Of a DNA stretch of 64,000 nt, positions 1 through 10,278 are shown piece by piece. Source of the stretch: Sphingomonas sp. IC-11 (GTDB taxonomy: Bacteria > Pseudomonadota > Alphaproteobacteria > Sphingomonadales > Sphingomonadaceae); NCBI RefSeq assembly GCF_021043365.1, contig NZ_JAJNDU010000001.1:186001-250000 (forward strand), in the 5' to 3' direction. How positions within the stretch are numbered: the first letter of the stretch is position 1; each line of letters begins with the position of its first letter. The notes under the pieces are model-generated. The model searched no databases. It worked only from the letters and a program-made list of their open reading frames with translations, and was not told where the DNA came from. The position numbers and the translations under genes are program-made.

Positions 1-1229
<1,229 letters not shown>

Positions 1230-1244
1230 AGGCAATCGACAGCT

Positions 1245-1264
1245 GGGCGGCGTCACCGCCGCCC
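1245..1264. terminator. GC-rich hairpin between convergent genes
   Basis: A perfect 8-bp stem (GGGCGGCG / CGCCGCCC) with a TCAC loop lies 15 bases after the GNAT stop and before the convergent small gene. No T run follows on either strand, so factor-independent termination is not certain. Nineteen bases (1247-1265) recur exactly at 23702-23720, behind another plus-strand gene. Confidence 0.5.
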
Positions 1265-1284
1265 TCCTGGCATGGACGCGGCGA

Positions 1285-1500
1285 TTACTCGCCGTTGCGC
1301 TCTACCGATTCAAGGATCCGCCCGCCGGCCATGAAAACCGCGATGGGGCAGACGGAGAAGAGCAGCCAGCCGCCGAGGCCGGGATAGTCCCGCAAGTAAT
1401 GCACCCCGCGCTCGGTCGCGCCCAGTCCGAGGCCATAGATGACCATGAACGCCTCGAACTTCGTCTTGATCGTGAAGAGCCGGGCTATCTTGGTAAACAT
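1285..1500 (-). CDS. Small conserved membrane protein of unknown function
   Basis: This gene encodes 71 residues starting MFTKIARLFTIKTKFEAF. The ATG at 1500 was chosen because the protein then begins with a short basic region leading into the first hydrophobic stretch; the frame stays open further upstream but that part looks non-coding. Two hydrophobic segments are visible (around residues 16-30 and 44-60, the latter GWLLFSVCPIAVFMAGG), which suggests a small inner-membrane protein. I remember similar short proteins in sphingomonads but know no function for them. It converges on the GNAT gene and lies downstream of astB with a 65-base gap. Confidence 0.65.
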   Translation of the reverse strand: MFTKIARLFTIKTKFEAFMVIYGLGLGATERGVHYLRDYPGLGGWLLFSVCPIAVFMAGGRILESVERNGE

Positions 1501-1565
1501 GGCGTTAACCAAGCAAGCTCCGCGCCAGTGGCGGATTTCCGCCAACTAGCCGCTCTACCTTCCTC

Positions 1566-2819
1566 TCAACTGTCAATAAGTTCGACAAGGTCGAGCGCTG
1601 CGTAGAGCGCGCGGCGTGCCCGGATGACCTGCGCCACTAGGTCGGCATCCCCGATTGCGTCGAACGCGATCGCCTCGGGCCAGTGTGTCGCAATCACGTC
1701 CGCAATCCGGTCCAGCTTCGCCGCATCGACGAGGAAACGGGGGTCAACCAGCGTCGGATCACATGCGACACGCAGCCGCAGGCACGCCGGACCGCCGCCA
1801 TTCGCCATCGACTCGCGCACGTCTACCACGTCTACCGCGCGGATCGGCCCATTGCCTGCCAGATGGTCCTGCAGCCAGGACCAGACCGCCTGGTTCTCCC
1901 GCGCTTCCGCCGGCACGATGAGCGTCTGGGCGCCCGTACTCGCGGTCACGAGCTGCGCATTGAAGAGATAGGACCGAATGGCGTCGTCAAGGCTCACGCG
2001 CTCCGCCGGGACCTCCACGATCTCGACGTCCGGCATGATGCGGCGCAGATCGGCGAAGAAGTCGTGCCGATCCGCAAACGCCTGTTCGTGCGCGAACAGG
2101 ATACGCTCATTGGCGACGGCAACCACGTCATTATGAAAAGCGCCCGCGGCGATCGCCTCGGGCGATTGCTTCACGAACAAGGTGCGGGCGGGGTCGAGGC
2201 GGTGCGCCCGCGCGATCGCCTCGGAGGCTTCGCGGTGTTGCCGCGCGGGGAATGGCCCGCCCGTCTCGCCGTAGACGAACACCTCGACCCCGGGCGCGTC
2301 ATGAGCGGCGCACAGCCGCATATGATTTGCCGCACCCTCGTCGCCGAACGGGGCGGGGATAGGCGCGTGAACAGCAAAATGATCATGCGCGAACGCAAGC
2401 CGAAGCTGCGCCAGCGTCGCCGGCCATTCGTGGCTGCGATGCGGCATCGTGACGAGGTTCGCGACGGTCAGGTGGCAACGCTCGTCGCCAGCATCGGGCG
2501 CCGGTGAAACGGTGGCGGCGTTGGCGGCCCACATCGGCGAGGCCGAGAACGCCCGAGCCTTCAGATGGGCAGGAGCGGCCAGGTAATGGGTGTGGAGCGA
2601 GGCAAGCCATGCGTCATGAGGCCGCGGGTGCGGCAGGAGGATGCCCTGGGTCAGCCCCAGCGCCAGATTGGCGCGCATCTTGGCTAGTCCCTGCAAGGCA
2701 GCGGCACGGGGATGCGCTGTCGCGCTGGCATTGCGAGTGGCGGCCAGGTTGCCGGGGCTGAGGCCAGCATAATTATGGCTGGGCCCGACGATGCCGTCGA
2801 AATTGATTTCCTGGATCAT
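1566..2819 (-). CDS. astB: N-succinylarginine dihydrolase
   Basis: The 417-residue product is the second enzyme of the arginine succinyltransferase (AST) pathway. It hydrolyses N2-succinylarginine to N2-succinylornithine, CO2 and ammonia in the cytosol. The protein starts INFDGIVGPSHNYAGLSPGN after a short lead, a hallmark of the family, and carries the catalytic cysteine motif GGGPACLRLRV near the C-terminus. The ATG at 2819 is preceded by GGGGAG at good spacing; the open frame beyond it belongs to noise. It follows astA by 38 bases in the same direction. Length is slightly below the usual value of about 440. Confidence 0.97.
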   Translation of the reverse strand: MIQEINFDGIVGPSHNYAGLSPGNLAATRNASATAHPRAAALQGLAKMRANLALGLTQGILLPHPRPHDAWLASLHTHYLAAPAHLKARAFSASPMWAANAATVSPAPDAGDERCHLTVANLVTMPHRSHEWPATLAQLRLAFAHDHFAVHAPIPAPFGDEGAANHMRLCAAHDAPGVEVFVYGETGGPFPARQHREASEAIARAHRLDPARTLFVKQSPEAIAAGAFHNDVVAVANERILFAHEQAFADRHDFFADLRRIMPDVEIVEVPAERVSLDDAIRSYLFNAQLVTASTGAQTLIVPAEARENQAVWSWLQDHLAGNGPIRAVDVVDVRESMANGGGPACLRLRVACDPTLVDPRFLVDAAKLDRIADVIATHWPEAIAFDAIGDADLVAQVIRARRALYAALDLVELIDS

Positions 2820-2857
2820 AAAGGCTCCCCGGCGCAGGCCATCGGTCAGCGTTGCAG

Positions 2858-3874
2858 TCAGATCCGCGCCACGTGCAGCACGCGGGAATCCTCGCGCGCC
2901 TGGATCGCCGTGGCGCAATCGGGGTCGATCACCACCTCGTTGCCTACCTCGCGCACATTGCCGAAGGCGCAGCGGAAATCGGACAAGCGTCCCTGAGCGA
3001 CCAGCGCCTCGGTGCCGCCGTCACGATCAATGGCGACGATCCGTGCCTCGCGCGCTTCGCGGATGGAGCGTACCGAGTCGATCCGCGCCGTCATCGTCGG
3101 CCCGCCATCGAAGATGTCGATATACTTCTCGAATGCGAAGCCCTCGTTCTCGAGCATCCGCATCGCCGCCCGGCCGGACGGGTGGGGCAGGCCGATGGCT
3201 GCACGGGCTGTCTCGGACAGCATCGCGGTATAGATCGGATGCTTGGGCATCAGGTCAGCGATAAACTGATGGCCGTTGATGGCGTTGAAGGCGTCGGCAT
3301 CCTGGAAGTTCATGCCGAAGAAGCGTCCGGCCAGCCCGTCCCAGAACGGCGAGCCGCCCGCTTCGTCGATCACGCCGCGCAACTCTGCGAGGATGCGATC
3401 GCCGAACCGCTGGCGATGCGCCTTGATGAACAGATAGCGGCTTCGCGCCAACAACAGGCCCAGGCCGCCCGCCCGTTCTCCGGGATGAAGGAACAGGCCG
3501 CCCACCTCGCTCGATCCTTCCAGGTCGGTGGTCAGCGACAGCATCTCGGCGCGAAAGGTGCGGTCCAGTTCGCGGCTGTGCTGGGTCAGCATGCTGATGC
3601 GGTAGCTGTAGAACGGGTGCCGTTGGCCGACCTGGGTGAAGATCTGGCACGTGCCACGTACTTCGCCGGTTGCGGTATTTTCCAGGATCAGCACGAACAG
3701 CTCGTCAGCGACGCTTTCCTCGTCGCGCGTGAAGGCGGCGTGGCTGCGATCCAGCTTGGCTTTCAGCGCGCGGCGATCGGGCGGCAGGTTGGTAAAGCCG
3801 CCACCGGTCAGCTTCGCCATCTCGTACAGATGCGCCAGATCCTCGTCGCGCGCCGCGCGAACCACGAAAGTCAC
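2858..3874 (-). CDS. astA: Arginine N-succinyltransferase
   Basis: This 338-residue enzyme performs the first AST step, transferring succinyl from succinyl-CoA to the alpha-amino group of arginine. It begins FVVRAARDEDLAHLYEMAK and contains LTGGGFTNLP, HPFYSYRIS, GGLFLHPGERAGGLGLLL and GMNFQDAD, all characteristic of AstA, a relative of the GNAT fold. The ATG overlaps the stop of the upstream M20 hydrolase by four bases, so the three genes M20-astA-astB form one operon. The remaining AST genes (astC, astD, astE) are not in this window. Confidence 0.97.
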   Translation of the reverse strand: MTFVVRAARDEDLAHLYEMAKLTGGGFTNLPPDRRALKAKLDRSHAAFTRDEESVADELFVLILENTATGEVRGTCQIFTQVGQRHPFYSYRISMLTQHSRELDRTFRAEMLSLTTDLEGSSEVGGLFLHPGERAGGLGLLLARSRYLFIKAHRQRFGDRILAELRGVIDEAGGSPFWDGLAGRFFGMNFQDADAFNAINGHQFIADLMPKHPIYTAMLSETARAAIGLPHPSGRAAMRMLENEGFAFEKYIDIFDGGPTMTARIDSVRSIREAREARIVAIDRDGGTEALVAQGRLSDFRCAFGNVREVGNEVVIDPDCATAIQAREDSRVLHVARI

Positions 3875-5070
3875 AAGCCGTTCTCCGCCAGTCGCAGGAT
3901 GGTCACCGCCGAAAGCGCCGCTCGCTCGGCGAGGCTTTCGACGATCAGAAATTCGTCCGCAGAATGAATTGCGCCGCCCCGCACACCCATGGTGTCGATC
4001 ACCGGGGTGCCGGCGGCGGCTATATTATTGCCGTCGCACACGCCGCCGGTGTCCCGCCATGCGATGGGCAGGTCCAGATCGCCGCCCACCTGACGAACCA
4101 GATCGAACAGACGCGCCGCGCCCGCGTCGATTGGCTTGGGCGGCCGATTGAAAGTGCCATGCACGTCGATGCGAACGTCATGTGCTGCGGCGACCGCGGC
4201 GACGGCTGTATCGATCGTCGTCCGCGCCCGTGCGATCTCATCGGCATCGGCAGGACGGAAGTTGACCCGTAACACCGCCAGATCCGGAACGACATTGTTC
4301 GGCCCGCCGCCATCGATCCGCGCCGGGTTGACGGACAAGCGTGGTCCCTTGGCGGCATCCAGGGCCAGGGCAAGCGCGGCGGCAGCGACGATGGCGTTGC
4401 GGCCGTCCTGTGGATTGCGCCCGGCGTGGGCCGCGCGTCCGCGCACGACGATGGAGAAATTGCCCGTGCCCCCACGTGCGCCGGCCAGGGTTCCATCGGG
4501 CAGGGCCGGTTCATAGGTGAGCGCCGCGAGCTTGCCGCGCGCCGCCTCTGCGATCAACGCGGCGGACGAAAAGGATCCGGTTTCCTCGTCGGAGTTGATG
4601 ATCACGTCATAGCCGATCGGGCACCGCGCCGCCTCCACCGCTTCGAGCGCGGCGAGCATGACGGCAAGGCCGCCTTTCATGTCGGCAACACCGGGGCCGT
4701 TGATCGTCCCGTCCGCCCGGTCCGTGAGGGTCTGGAATGGATGATCCGCGGGATAGACGGTATCCATATGCCCCGTCAGGAGCAGCCGGCGCGCGGCGTC
4801 GGGCCTGACCGACACGTGCAGGTGTTGGCCGTGCGCCACCGCGGCGACTGTGCCATCTGCTGCCACTCGCTCTGCGGCAGCCGGTTCGATCAGCCGCACG
4901 GTGCCGGGCAGCGCGGCGAACGCGTCCGCCAGCATGCCGGCCATCGCGTCCAGCCCGGCGATATTGCCGGTGCCGCTGTTCACCGCCGCCCACGCCCTTG
5001 TCCGCGCGAGCATTGGCGAGGCGCTTGCGCGCGCAACTGCCTGCTCTTCGATCCGGCTCAATGCTGTCAT
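3871..5070 (-). CDS. M20 family zinc metallohydrolase in the ast operon
   Basis: This 399-residue M20/M28-type amidohydrolase is related to ArgE, DapE and carboxypeptidase G2. Zinc-binding and catalytic residues are visible: GHMDTV (H101, D103), D130 in GPGVADMKGG, the E162-E163 pair in SDEETGS, and a late HSADEF histidine. A small dimerisation-type domain should lie around residues 185-300. It is the first gene of an operon with astA and astB and overlaps astA by four bases. The context suggests it removes a succinyl or related acyl group from an arginine-pathway intermediate, perhaps replacing AstE, but that is inference. The ATG at 5070 has no strong ribosome-binding site. Confidence 0.9.
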   Translation of the reverse strand: MTALSRIEEQAVARASASPMLARTRAWAAVNSGTGNIAGLDAMAGMLADAFAALPGTVRLIEPAAAERVAADGTVAAVAHGQHLHVSVRPDAARRLLLTGHMDTVYPADHPFQTLTDRADGTINGPGVADMKGGLAVMLAALEAVEAARCPIGYDVIINSDEETGSFSSAALIAEAARGKLAALTYEPALPDGTLAGARGGTGNFSIVVRGRAAHAGRNPQDGRNAIVAAAALALALDAAKGPRLSVNPARIDGGGPNNVVPDLAVLRVNFRPADADEIARARTTIDTAVAAVAAAHDVRIDVHGTFNRPPKPIDAGAARLFDLVRQVGGDLDLPIAWRDTGGVCDGNNIAAAGTPVIDTMGVRGGAIHSADEFLIVESLAERAALSAVTILRLAENGL

Positions 5071-5222
5071 GCCGCCGGTTGCTAGCCGAAGCCCGAAATC
5101 CCGGCCACCCCAGGAAGTTGCGAGTGATTCTCACCGGCCCGATGCCTTGCCCCGTCCGTCCGGCGGGCCTAAAGCGCCCCCGTTCCGTTCGCCCGTGCGA
5201 GAAAAGCCCCGAAAGAGCGCCG
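5071..5222. promoter_or_regulatory. Divergent intergenic region, ast operon / nuo operon
   Basis: This 152-base gap must hold the promoters of both the minus-strand M20-astA-astB operon and the plus-strand nuo operon. I could not place -35/-10 boxes with confidence. A partial palindrome at 5119-5133 (TGCGAGTGATTCTCA) matches 10 of 14 defined positions of the classical Fur-type 7-1-7 motif. GAAAGAG at 5212-5218 is the likely nuoA ribosome-binding site. Confidence 0.4.
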
Positions 5223-5597
5223 ATGGTTGACCTGTCGCAATATCTGCCGATCCTGATGTTCCTCGGCGTGGCACTCGTGCTGTCGTCGGCGTTCGTGTTT
5301 CTGCCCATGGCAGTTTCGCGGCTGACGGGTTCGTACAAGCCGTCCGTCGAAAAACTCAGCGAATATGAATGCGGCTTCCCCGCTTTCGAGGACAGCCGCG
5401 CGCAATTTGACGTGCGATTTTATCTAGTTGCGATCCTGTTCATCATCTTCGATCTCGAGGCCGCGTTCCTATATCCCTGGGCGGTCAGCGTGTTCGATCT
5501 CGGCTGGACCGCCTGGATCAGCATGATGATCTTTATCGGCGAGCTCGCGCTTGGCCTTGTATACGCCTGGAAAAAGGGCGCACTGGATTGGGAATGA
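5223..5597 (+). CDS. nuoA: NADH-quinone oxidoreductase subunit A
   Basis: The 124-residue product is the small membrane subunit of complex I at the junction of the membrane arm and the quinone module. Three transmembrane segments are visible, with the conserved [35 protein letters not shown] loop (YECG, then FDLEAAF) between the first and second. The ATG at 5223 has GAAAGAG upstream. A longer in-frame opening exists but is low-complexity arginine-rich sequence. It is the first gene of the nuo operon and its stop overlaps the nuoB start. Confidence 0.97.
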   Translation: MVDLSQYLPILMFLGVALVLSSAFVFLPMAVSRLTGSYKPSVEKLSEYECGFPAFEDSRAQFDVRFYLVAILFIIFDLEAAFLYPWAVSVFDLGWTAWISMMIFIGELALGLVYAWKKGALDWE

Positions 5598-6166
5598 CCA
5601 TGCACTCCGGCCCCGTCGAACTTCCGCGCGACGCGCGCGCGATCTCCAGTGGAACGGGCCTCGTTCAGCCCGATCCCGGCTTCTTCAACGACCTGAACGG
5701 TGAGCTGACCGACAAGGGTTTCCTCGTCACCTCGACGGAGGAATTGTTCCAGTGGGCCCGCACGGGCTCGCTGTGGTGGATGACGTTCGGGCTCGCCTGC
5801 TGCGCGGTGGAGATGATCCACGTCAACATGCCGCGTTACGATCTGGAGCGGTTCGGCGCCGCGCCGCGCGCGTCACCGCGCCAGTCGGACGTGATGATCG
5901 TTGCCGGCACGCTCTGCAACAAGATGGCCCCGGCGCTGCGCCGCGTGTACGATCAGATGTCGGAGCCGAAATACGTCATCTCGATGGGCTCGTGCGCCAA
6001 TGGCGGCGGCTATTATCACTATAGCTACAGCGTCGTGCGCGGCTGCGATCGCGTGGTGCCGGTCGACATCTATGTCCCGGGCTGCCCGCCGACCGCCGAG
6101 GCGCTGCTGTACGGCATCATGCAGCTGCAGCGGAAGATCCGCCGCTCGGGGAGCATCGAACGGTGA
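5594..6166 (+). CDS. nuoB: NADH-quinone oxidoreductase subunit B
   Basis: This 190-residue peripheral subunit carries iron-sulphur cluster N2, the last cluster before quinone. The four expected ligands are visible: the adjacent C69-C70 in [12 protein letters not shown]134 in GSCANGG and C164 in VPGCPP. The ATG at 5594 lies in an ATGA overlap with nuoA. A second ATG six bases later is a possible alternative, since the first residues are not conserved. Confidence 0.97.
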   Translation: MTMHSGPVELPRDARAISSGTGLVQPDPGFFNDLNGELTDKGFLVTSTEELFQWARTGSLWWMTFGLACCAVEMIHVNMPRYDLERFGAAPRASPRQSDVMIVAGTLCNKMAPALRRVYDQMSEPKYVISMGSCANGGGYYHYSYSVVRGCDRVVPVDIYVPGCPPTAEALLYGIMQLQRKIRRSGSIER

Positions 6167-7011
6167 GGGCGCCTGCACCCCGCTGGGCCGCAGAGCTAAA
6201 CGACGCGACGCTCGATGCGGCGCGCGCCGCCATCCCGAACGGGCTGGTCGATGCCTTCGCGCATGTTGGCGAGATCCAGCTGCACGTTCACCGCGATCAC
6301 CTGATCGCGGCGTTGACCGCGCTGCGTGATACGCCGGGGCTGGAATACCAGCAGCTGATGGATATCGCCGGGGTGGACTATCCCGATCGTGGCGAGGAGC
6401 GGTTCGAGGTGGTCTATTGCCTCCTCTCGCTGACCCGTAACCATCGTCTGCACGTCCATGTTACCGCGTCCGAAGACACCCCGGTGCCGACGGTGACTGA
6501 GCTGTGGCCGGTGGCTGGCTGGTATGAGCGTGAAGTGTACGACATGTATGGCGTGCTGTTCGCCGGCAATCGCGACCTGCGCCGCATCCTGACGGACTAT
6601 GGCTTCCGCGGCCATCCACAGCGCAAGGACTTCCCGCTCAGCGGCTATGTCGAGATGCGCTACTCGGAAGAAGTAAAGCGCGTCGTGTACGAGCCGGTAA
6701 AGCTCGCGCAGGATTTCCGTACCTTTGATTTCACCAGCCCGTGGGAAGGGGCGGAATACGTCCTGCCGGGCGATGAGAAGGGTTCGTTGCCGGAGGCCAA
6801 GGGTGCGCCGACACCGCTTAGCGCGGATCAGGTGCAGAAGGCCGGTGCGACTCAGTCGCCCGCCAAGCCCGCCGCGGCACCCAGCGAGTCCTATGCGAAA
6901 AAGGATGCGGACAGCACGGCCGAAACCGGCGCTGGCAAGCCCCATCCGCATATCGGCGAAAAGCCAGCCGACCGCGACGTCATTCCCGGCAAGGGAGGGC
7001 AGAACCAATGA
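6163..7011 (+). CDS. nuoC: NADH-quinone oxidoreductase subunit C with a long C-terminal tail
   Basis: The 282-residue subunit C is part of the quinone-binding module of complex I. The family core occupies about residues 1-200, including the signature region [16 protein letters not shown] followed by [24 protein letters not shown]. Beyond that is a hydrophilic tail of about 80 residues rich in Ala, Pro, Lys and Gly, ending GKGGQNQ, with no recognisable domain. Translation starts at a GTG in a GTGA overlap with nuoB and the stop overlaps the nuoD ATG. Confidence 0.96.
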   Translation: MRAPAPRWAAELNDATLDAARAAIPNGLVDAFAHVGEIQLHVHRDHLIAALTALRDTPGLEYQQLMDIAGVDYPDRGEERFEVVYCLLSLTRNHRLHVHVTASEDTPVPTVTELWPVAGWYEREVYDMYGVLFAGNRDLRRILTDYGFRGHPQRKDFPLSGYVEMRYSEEVKRVVYEPVKLAQDFRTFDFTSPWEGAEYVLPGDEKGSLPEAKGAPTPLSADQVQKAGATQSPAKPAAAPSESYAKKDADSTAETGAGKPHPHIGEKPADRDVIPGKGGQNQ

Positions 7012-8267
7012 CCGATACCGTCCTTAACGATCGCATCGATCCCGCTACGGAGCGGCTGGCTGATGTGGCGGAAGGGGATCGCACCCATGATGAGGTGGCG
7101 ATCCAGAATTACACGATCAACTTCGGCCCGCAGCATCCCGCGGCGCACGGCGTGCTTCGCCTCGTCATGGAGCTCGACGGCGAAATCGTCGAGCGCATCG
7201 ATCCGCACGTCGGCCTGCTTCACCGCGGCACCGAGAAGCTGATCGAGTACAAGACCTATCAGCAGGCGATCCCCTATTTCGATCGCCTCGATTATTGCTC
7301 GCCGATGTGCATGGAGCACACCTTCGTGCTCGCGATCGAGAAGCTGCTCGATCTCGAAGTGCCGCTGCGTGCGCAATATCTGCGTGTGTTCTTCGCTGAA
7401 CTGACGCGCATCAAGAACCACATGCTGAACCTCGGCAGCCATGTCATGGACGTTGGCGCGATGACGCCGAACTTGTGGCTGTTCGAGCTGCGCGAAGACT
7501 GCATGAACTTTTACGAGCGCGCGTCGGGCGCTCGTATGCATGCGAATTATTTCCGTGTCGGCGGCGTGCACGAGGATGTGCCGCTGAAGCTGCTGACGGA
7601 TATCGCCGACTGGCTCGACAATCGCCTGCCGGTCCTGTTCGAGGACGCAATCAGCCTTGTCGCTGACAACCGCATCTTCAAGCAGCGCAACGTCGACATT
7701 GGCATTGTCAGCCGCGACGACGCGATCCGCTGGGGCTTCTCGGGTCCGATGATCCGCGCGGCGGGCGTGCCCTGGGATCTGCGCAAGCAGCAGCCTTATG
7801 ACGTCTACGCCAAGATGGACTTTGAAATCCCCGTTGGCACCCGCGGCGATTGCTATGATCGCTTCATGGTGCGCGTGGAGGAGGTCCGCCAGTCTGCGCG
7901 GATCATGAAGCAGTGCCTGGCCGAAATGCCGGAGGGGCCGATCGCCAGCCTCGATCGCAAGGTCGTTCCGCCCAAGCGCGGCGAGATGAAGCAGTCGATG
8001 GAAGCGCTCATCCACCACTTCAAGCTCTATACCGAGGGCTTCCACGTGCCCGCTGGCGAGGTTTACGTCGCCACGGAGAGCCCGAAGGGCGAGTTTGGCG
8101 TGTATCTGGTGTCGGACGGCACCAACAAGCCGTACCGCTGCAAGATCAGGCCGACGGCCTTCTCGCACCTGCAGGCAATGGACTTCATGAGCCGCGGCCA
8201 CATGCTCGCGGACACCACCGCCATTCTCGGCGCGATGGATATCGTTTTTGGTGAATGTGACCGCTGA
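7008..8267 (+). CDS. nuoD: NADH-quinone oxidoreductase subunit D
   Basis: This 419-residue, 49-kDa-type subunit shapes the quinone site of complex I and is homologous to the large subunit of NiFe hydrogenases. The conserved [15 protein letters not shown] motif near residue 40, [12 protein letters not shown], and the C-terminal DPVFGECDR-like ending (here [10 protein letters not shown]) are all present. There is an N-terminal extension of about 25 residues before the conserved core. The ATG lies in an ATGA overlap with nuoC; the stop shares one base with the nuoE ATG. Confidence 0.98.
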   Translation: MTDTVLNDRIDPATERLADVAEGDRTHDEVAIQNYTINFGPQHPAAHGVLRLVMELDGEIVERIDPHVGLLHRGTEKLIEYKTYQQAIPYFDRLDYCSPMCMEHTFVLAIEKLLDLEVPLRAQYLRVFFAELTRIKNHMLNLGSHVMDVGAMTPNLWLFELREDCMNFYERASGARMHANYFRVGGVHEDVPLKLLTDIADWLDNRLPVLFEDAISLVADNRIFKQRNVDIGIVSRDDAIRWGFSGPMIRAAGVPWDLRKQQPYDVYAKMDFEIPVGTRGDCYDRFMVRVEEVRQSARIMKQCLAEMPEGPIASLDRKVVPPKRGEMKQSMEALIHHFKLYTEGFHVPAGEVYVATESPKGEFGVYLVSDGTNKPYRCKIRPTAFSHLQAMDFMSRGHMLADTTAILGAMDIVFGECDR

Positions 8268-8962
8268 TGGCTGACGCTCCCCAGATCCCCGACGAGGCCG
8301 AAGTTCGCGCGCGCTGGAGCGGTTTCCAGTGGTCCGACGAAAATATTGCCAAGCGCAACGCGATTCTCGCGCGTTACCCCGCTGGCCGCGAACAGTCCGC
8401 GTCGATTCCGCTGCTCGATCTGGCACAGCGCCAGGTGGGGGCGGAAACGAACACGCAGGGTTGGTTGCCGGTGCCGGTGATCGAGTTCGTCGCGCGCGAG
8501 ATCGGCGTGCCGTACATCCGCGTGTTCGAGGTCGCGACCTTCTACACGATGTTCAATCTGGCGCCGGTCGGCCGTTTTCACGTGCAGGTCTGTGGCACCA
8601 CGCCGTGCATGCTGCGTGGCTCTGACGACGTGCTGGCGGCGTGCAAGAACCGTGGCCTTACCAAGGGCAAGACGACGCCGGACGGCCTGTTCACGCTGAC
8701 CGAGGTCGAGTGCATGGGCAATTGCGCCTCGGCACCGATGGTCCAGATCAACGACGACAATTTTGAGGATCTCGACTACGATCGCACGCTGGCGATCCTC
8801 GATGCGCTGGCGCGCGGCGAGCAGCCCAAGGCGGGCACGCAGGAGCCCGGCCGCCACACGGTCGAGCCGCTCGGCGGCCCGACCACGCTGACCGCGATGG
8901 TGAACGAGAATCACGATTACCGTTCCGAATGGAACACCCCTGCCGTGGGAGCGAGCGCATGA
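8267..8962 (+). CDS. nuoE: NADH-quinone oxidoreductase subunit E
   Basis: This 231-residue, 24-kDa-type subunit of the NADH dehydrogenase module binds 2Fe-2S cluster N1a. Its ligands are visible as C109 and C114 in CGTTPCML and C149 and C153 in ECMGNC. The thioredoxin-like C-terminal fold is followed by a tail of about 45 residues ([18 protein letters not shown]) that is longer than in enterobacteria. It starts in a TGATG arrangement after nuoD and overlaps nuoF by four bases. Confidence 0.97.
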   Translation: MADAPQIPDEAEVRARWSGFQWSDENIAKRNAILARYPAGREQSASIPLLDLAQRQVGAETNTQGWLPVPVIEFVAREIGVPYIRVFEVATFYTMFNLAPVGRFHVQVCGTTPCMLRGSDDVLAACKNRGLTKGKTTPDGLFTLTEVECMGNCASAPMVQINDDNFEDLDYDRTLAILDALARGEQPKAGTQEPGRHTVEPLGGPTTLTAMVNENHDYRSEWNTPAVGASA

Positions 8963-10278
8963 GCGTCATCACGTCCCTGACGGACAAGGACCGCATCTTC
9001 ACCAACCTCTACGGCTATCAGCCGTGGACGTTGCAGGCCGCACGCCAGCGCGGTGACTGGGACAATACCAAGGCGCTGCTGGAGCTTGGCCAGGACAAGA
9101 TCATCGACGTGATCAAGGCCTCGGGCCTGCGTGGTCGCGGCGGTGCGGGCTTCCCAACTGGCACCAAATGGTCGTTCATGCCCAAGACGCCGAGCCCGGA
9201 GCGGCCGAGCTTCCTGGTCATCAACGCCGACGAATCCGAACCCGGTTCGTGCAAGGACCGCGAGATCATCCGCCACGATCCGCACAAGCTGATCGAGGGC
9301 GCGCTGGTCGCTGGCTTCGCGATGCGCGCGCGCGCCGCGTACATCTACATCCGCGGCGAATATATCCGCGAGGCCGAGACGCTGTTTGCCGCCGTGCAGG
9401 AGGCGTATGACGCCGGCCTCGTGGGCAAGAACGCCTGCGGCTCGGGCTATGATTTCGATGTCTTCGTCCACCGCGGCGCGGGCGCGTACATCTGCGGCGA
9501 AGAAACCGCGATGATCGAAAGCCTGGAAGGCAAGAAGGGCCAGCCGCGCCTCAAGCCGCCGTTCCCGGCCGGCGCGGGGCTGTACGGCTGCCCGACGACG
9601 GTGAACAACGTCGAGAGCATCGCGGTCGCGCCGACGATCCTGCGACGCGGCGCGGAATGGTTCGCCAGCTTCGGCGCGGAAAACAACCGCGGCACCAAGC
9701 TGTTCCAGATCAGCGGGCACGTGGAAAAGCCCTGCGTGGTCGAGGAAGCGATGAGCATCCCGTTCCGCGAGCTGATCGAAAAGCATTGCGGCGGCATCCG
9801 CGGTGGGTGGGACAACCTCCTCGCGGTAATCCCCGGCGGCTCGTCGGTCCCCCTCGTACCGGCCAAGGAGATCATGGACGCGCCGATGGATTTCGACGGC
9901 CTGAAGGCTGTCGGCTCGGGCCTCGGCACCGCGGCGATCATCGTCATGGACAAGTCCACCGACGTCGTCCGCGCGATCAGCCGCATCTCGTATTTCTACA
10001 AGCACGAGAGCTGCGGCCAGTGCACGCCGTGCCGTGAAGGCACCGGCTGGATGTGGCGCGTGATGGAGCGGCTGCGCACTGGCGACGCCGAAATCGGCGA
10101 GATCGACATGCTTCAGCAAGTGACGAAGCAGGTCGAGGGCCATTCGATCTGCGCACTGGGCGACGCGGCGGCCTGGCCGATCCAGGGCCTGATCAAGCAT
10201 TTCCGCCCCGAGCTGGAACGCCGCATCACCGAACGTAAGGGTGGCGGTCTCGCCCCCATGCAGGAAGCTGCAGAATAA
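8959..10278 (+). CDS. nuoF: NADH-quinone oxidoreductase subunit F
   Basis: The 439-residue, 51-kDa-type subunit takes electrons from NADH through FMN to 4Fe-4S cluster N3. The glycine-rich [16 protein letters not shown] (residues 56-71) binds NADH/FMN, and the cluster ligands are C352, C355 and C358 in [12 protein letters not shown] plus a later cysteine in HSICALGD. The ATG at 8959 ([14 protein letters not shown]) sits in an ATGA overlap with nuoE; an in-frame ATG ten codons upstream would invade nuoE and is unlikely. Confidence 0.98.
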   Translation: MSVITSLTDKDRIFTNLYGYQPWTLQAARQRGDWDNTKALLELGQDKIIDVIKASGLRGRGGAGFPTGTKWSFMPKTPSPERPSFLVINADESEPGSCKDREIIRHDPHKLIEGALVAGFAMRARAAYIYIRGEYIREAETLFAAVQEAYDAGLVGKNACGSGYDFDVFVHRGAGAYICGEETAMIESLEGKKGQPRLKPPFPAGAGLYGCPTTVNNVESIAVAPTILRRGAEWFASFGAENNRGTKLFQISGHVEKPCVVEEAMSIPFRELIEKHCGGIRGGWDNLLAVIPGGSSVPLVPAKEIMDAPMDFDGLKAVGSGLGTAAIIVMDKSTDVVRAISRISYFYKHESCGQCTPCREGTGWMWRVMERLRTGDAEIGEIDMLQQVTKQVEGHSICALGDAAAWPIQGLIKHFRPELERRITERKGGGLAPMQEAAE

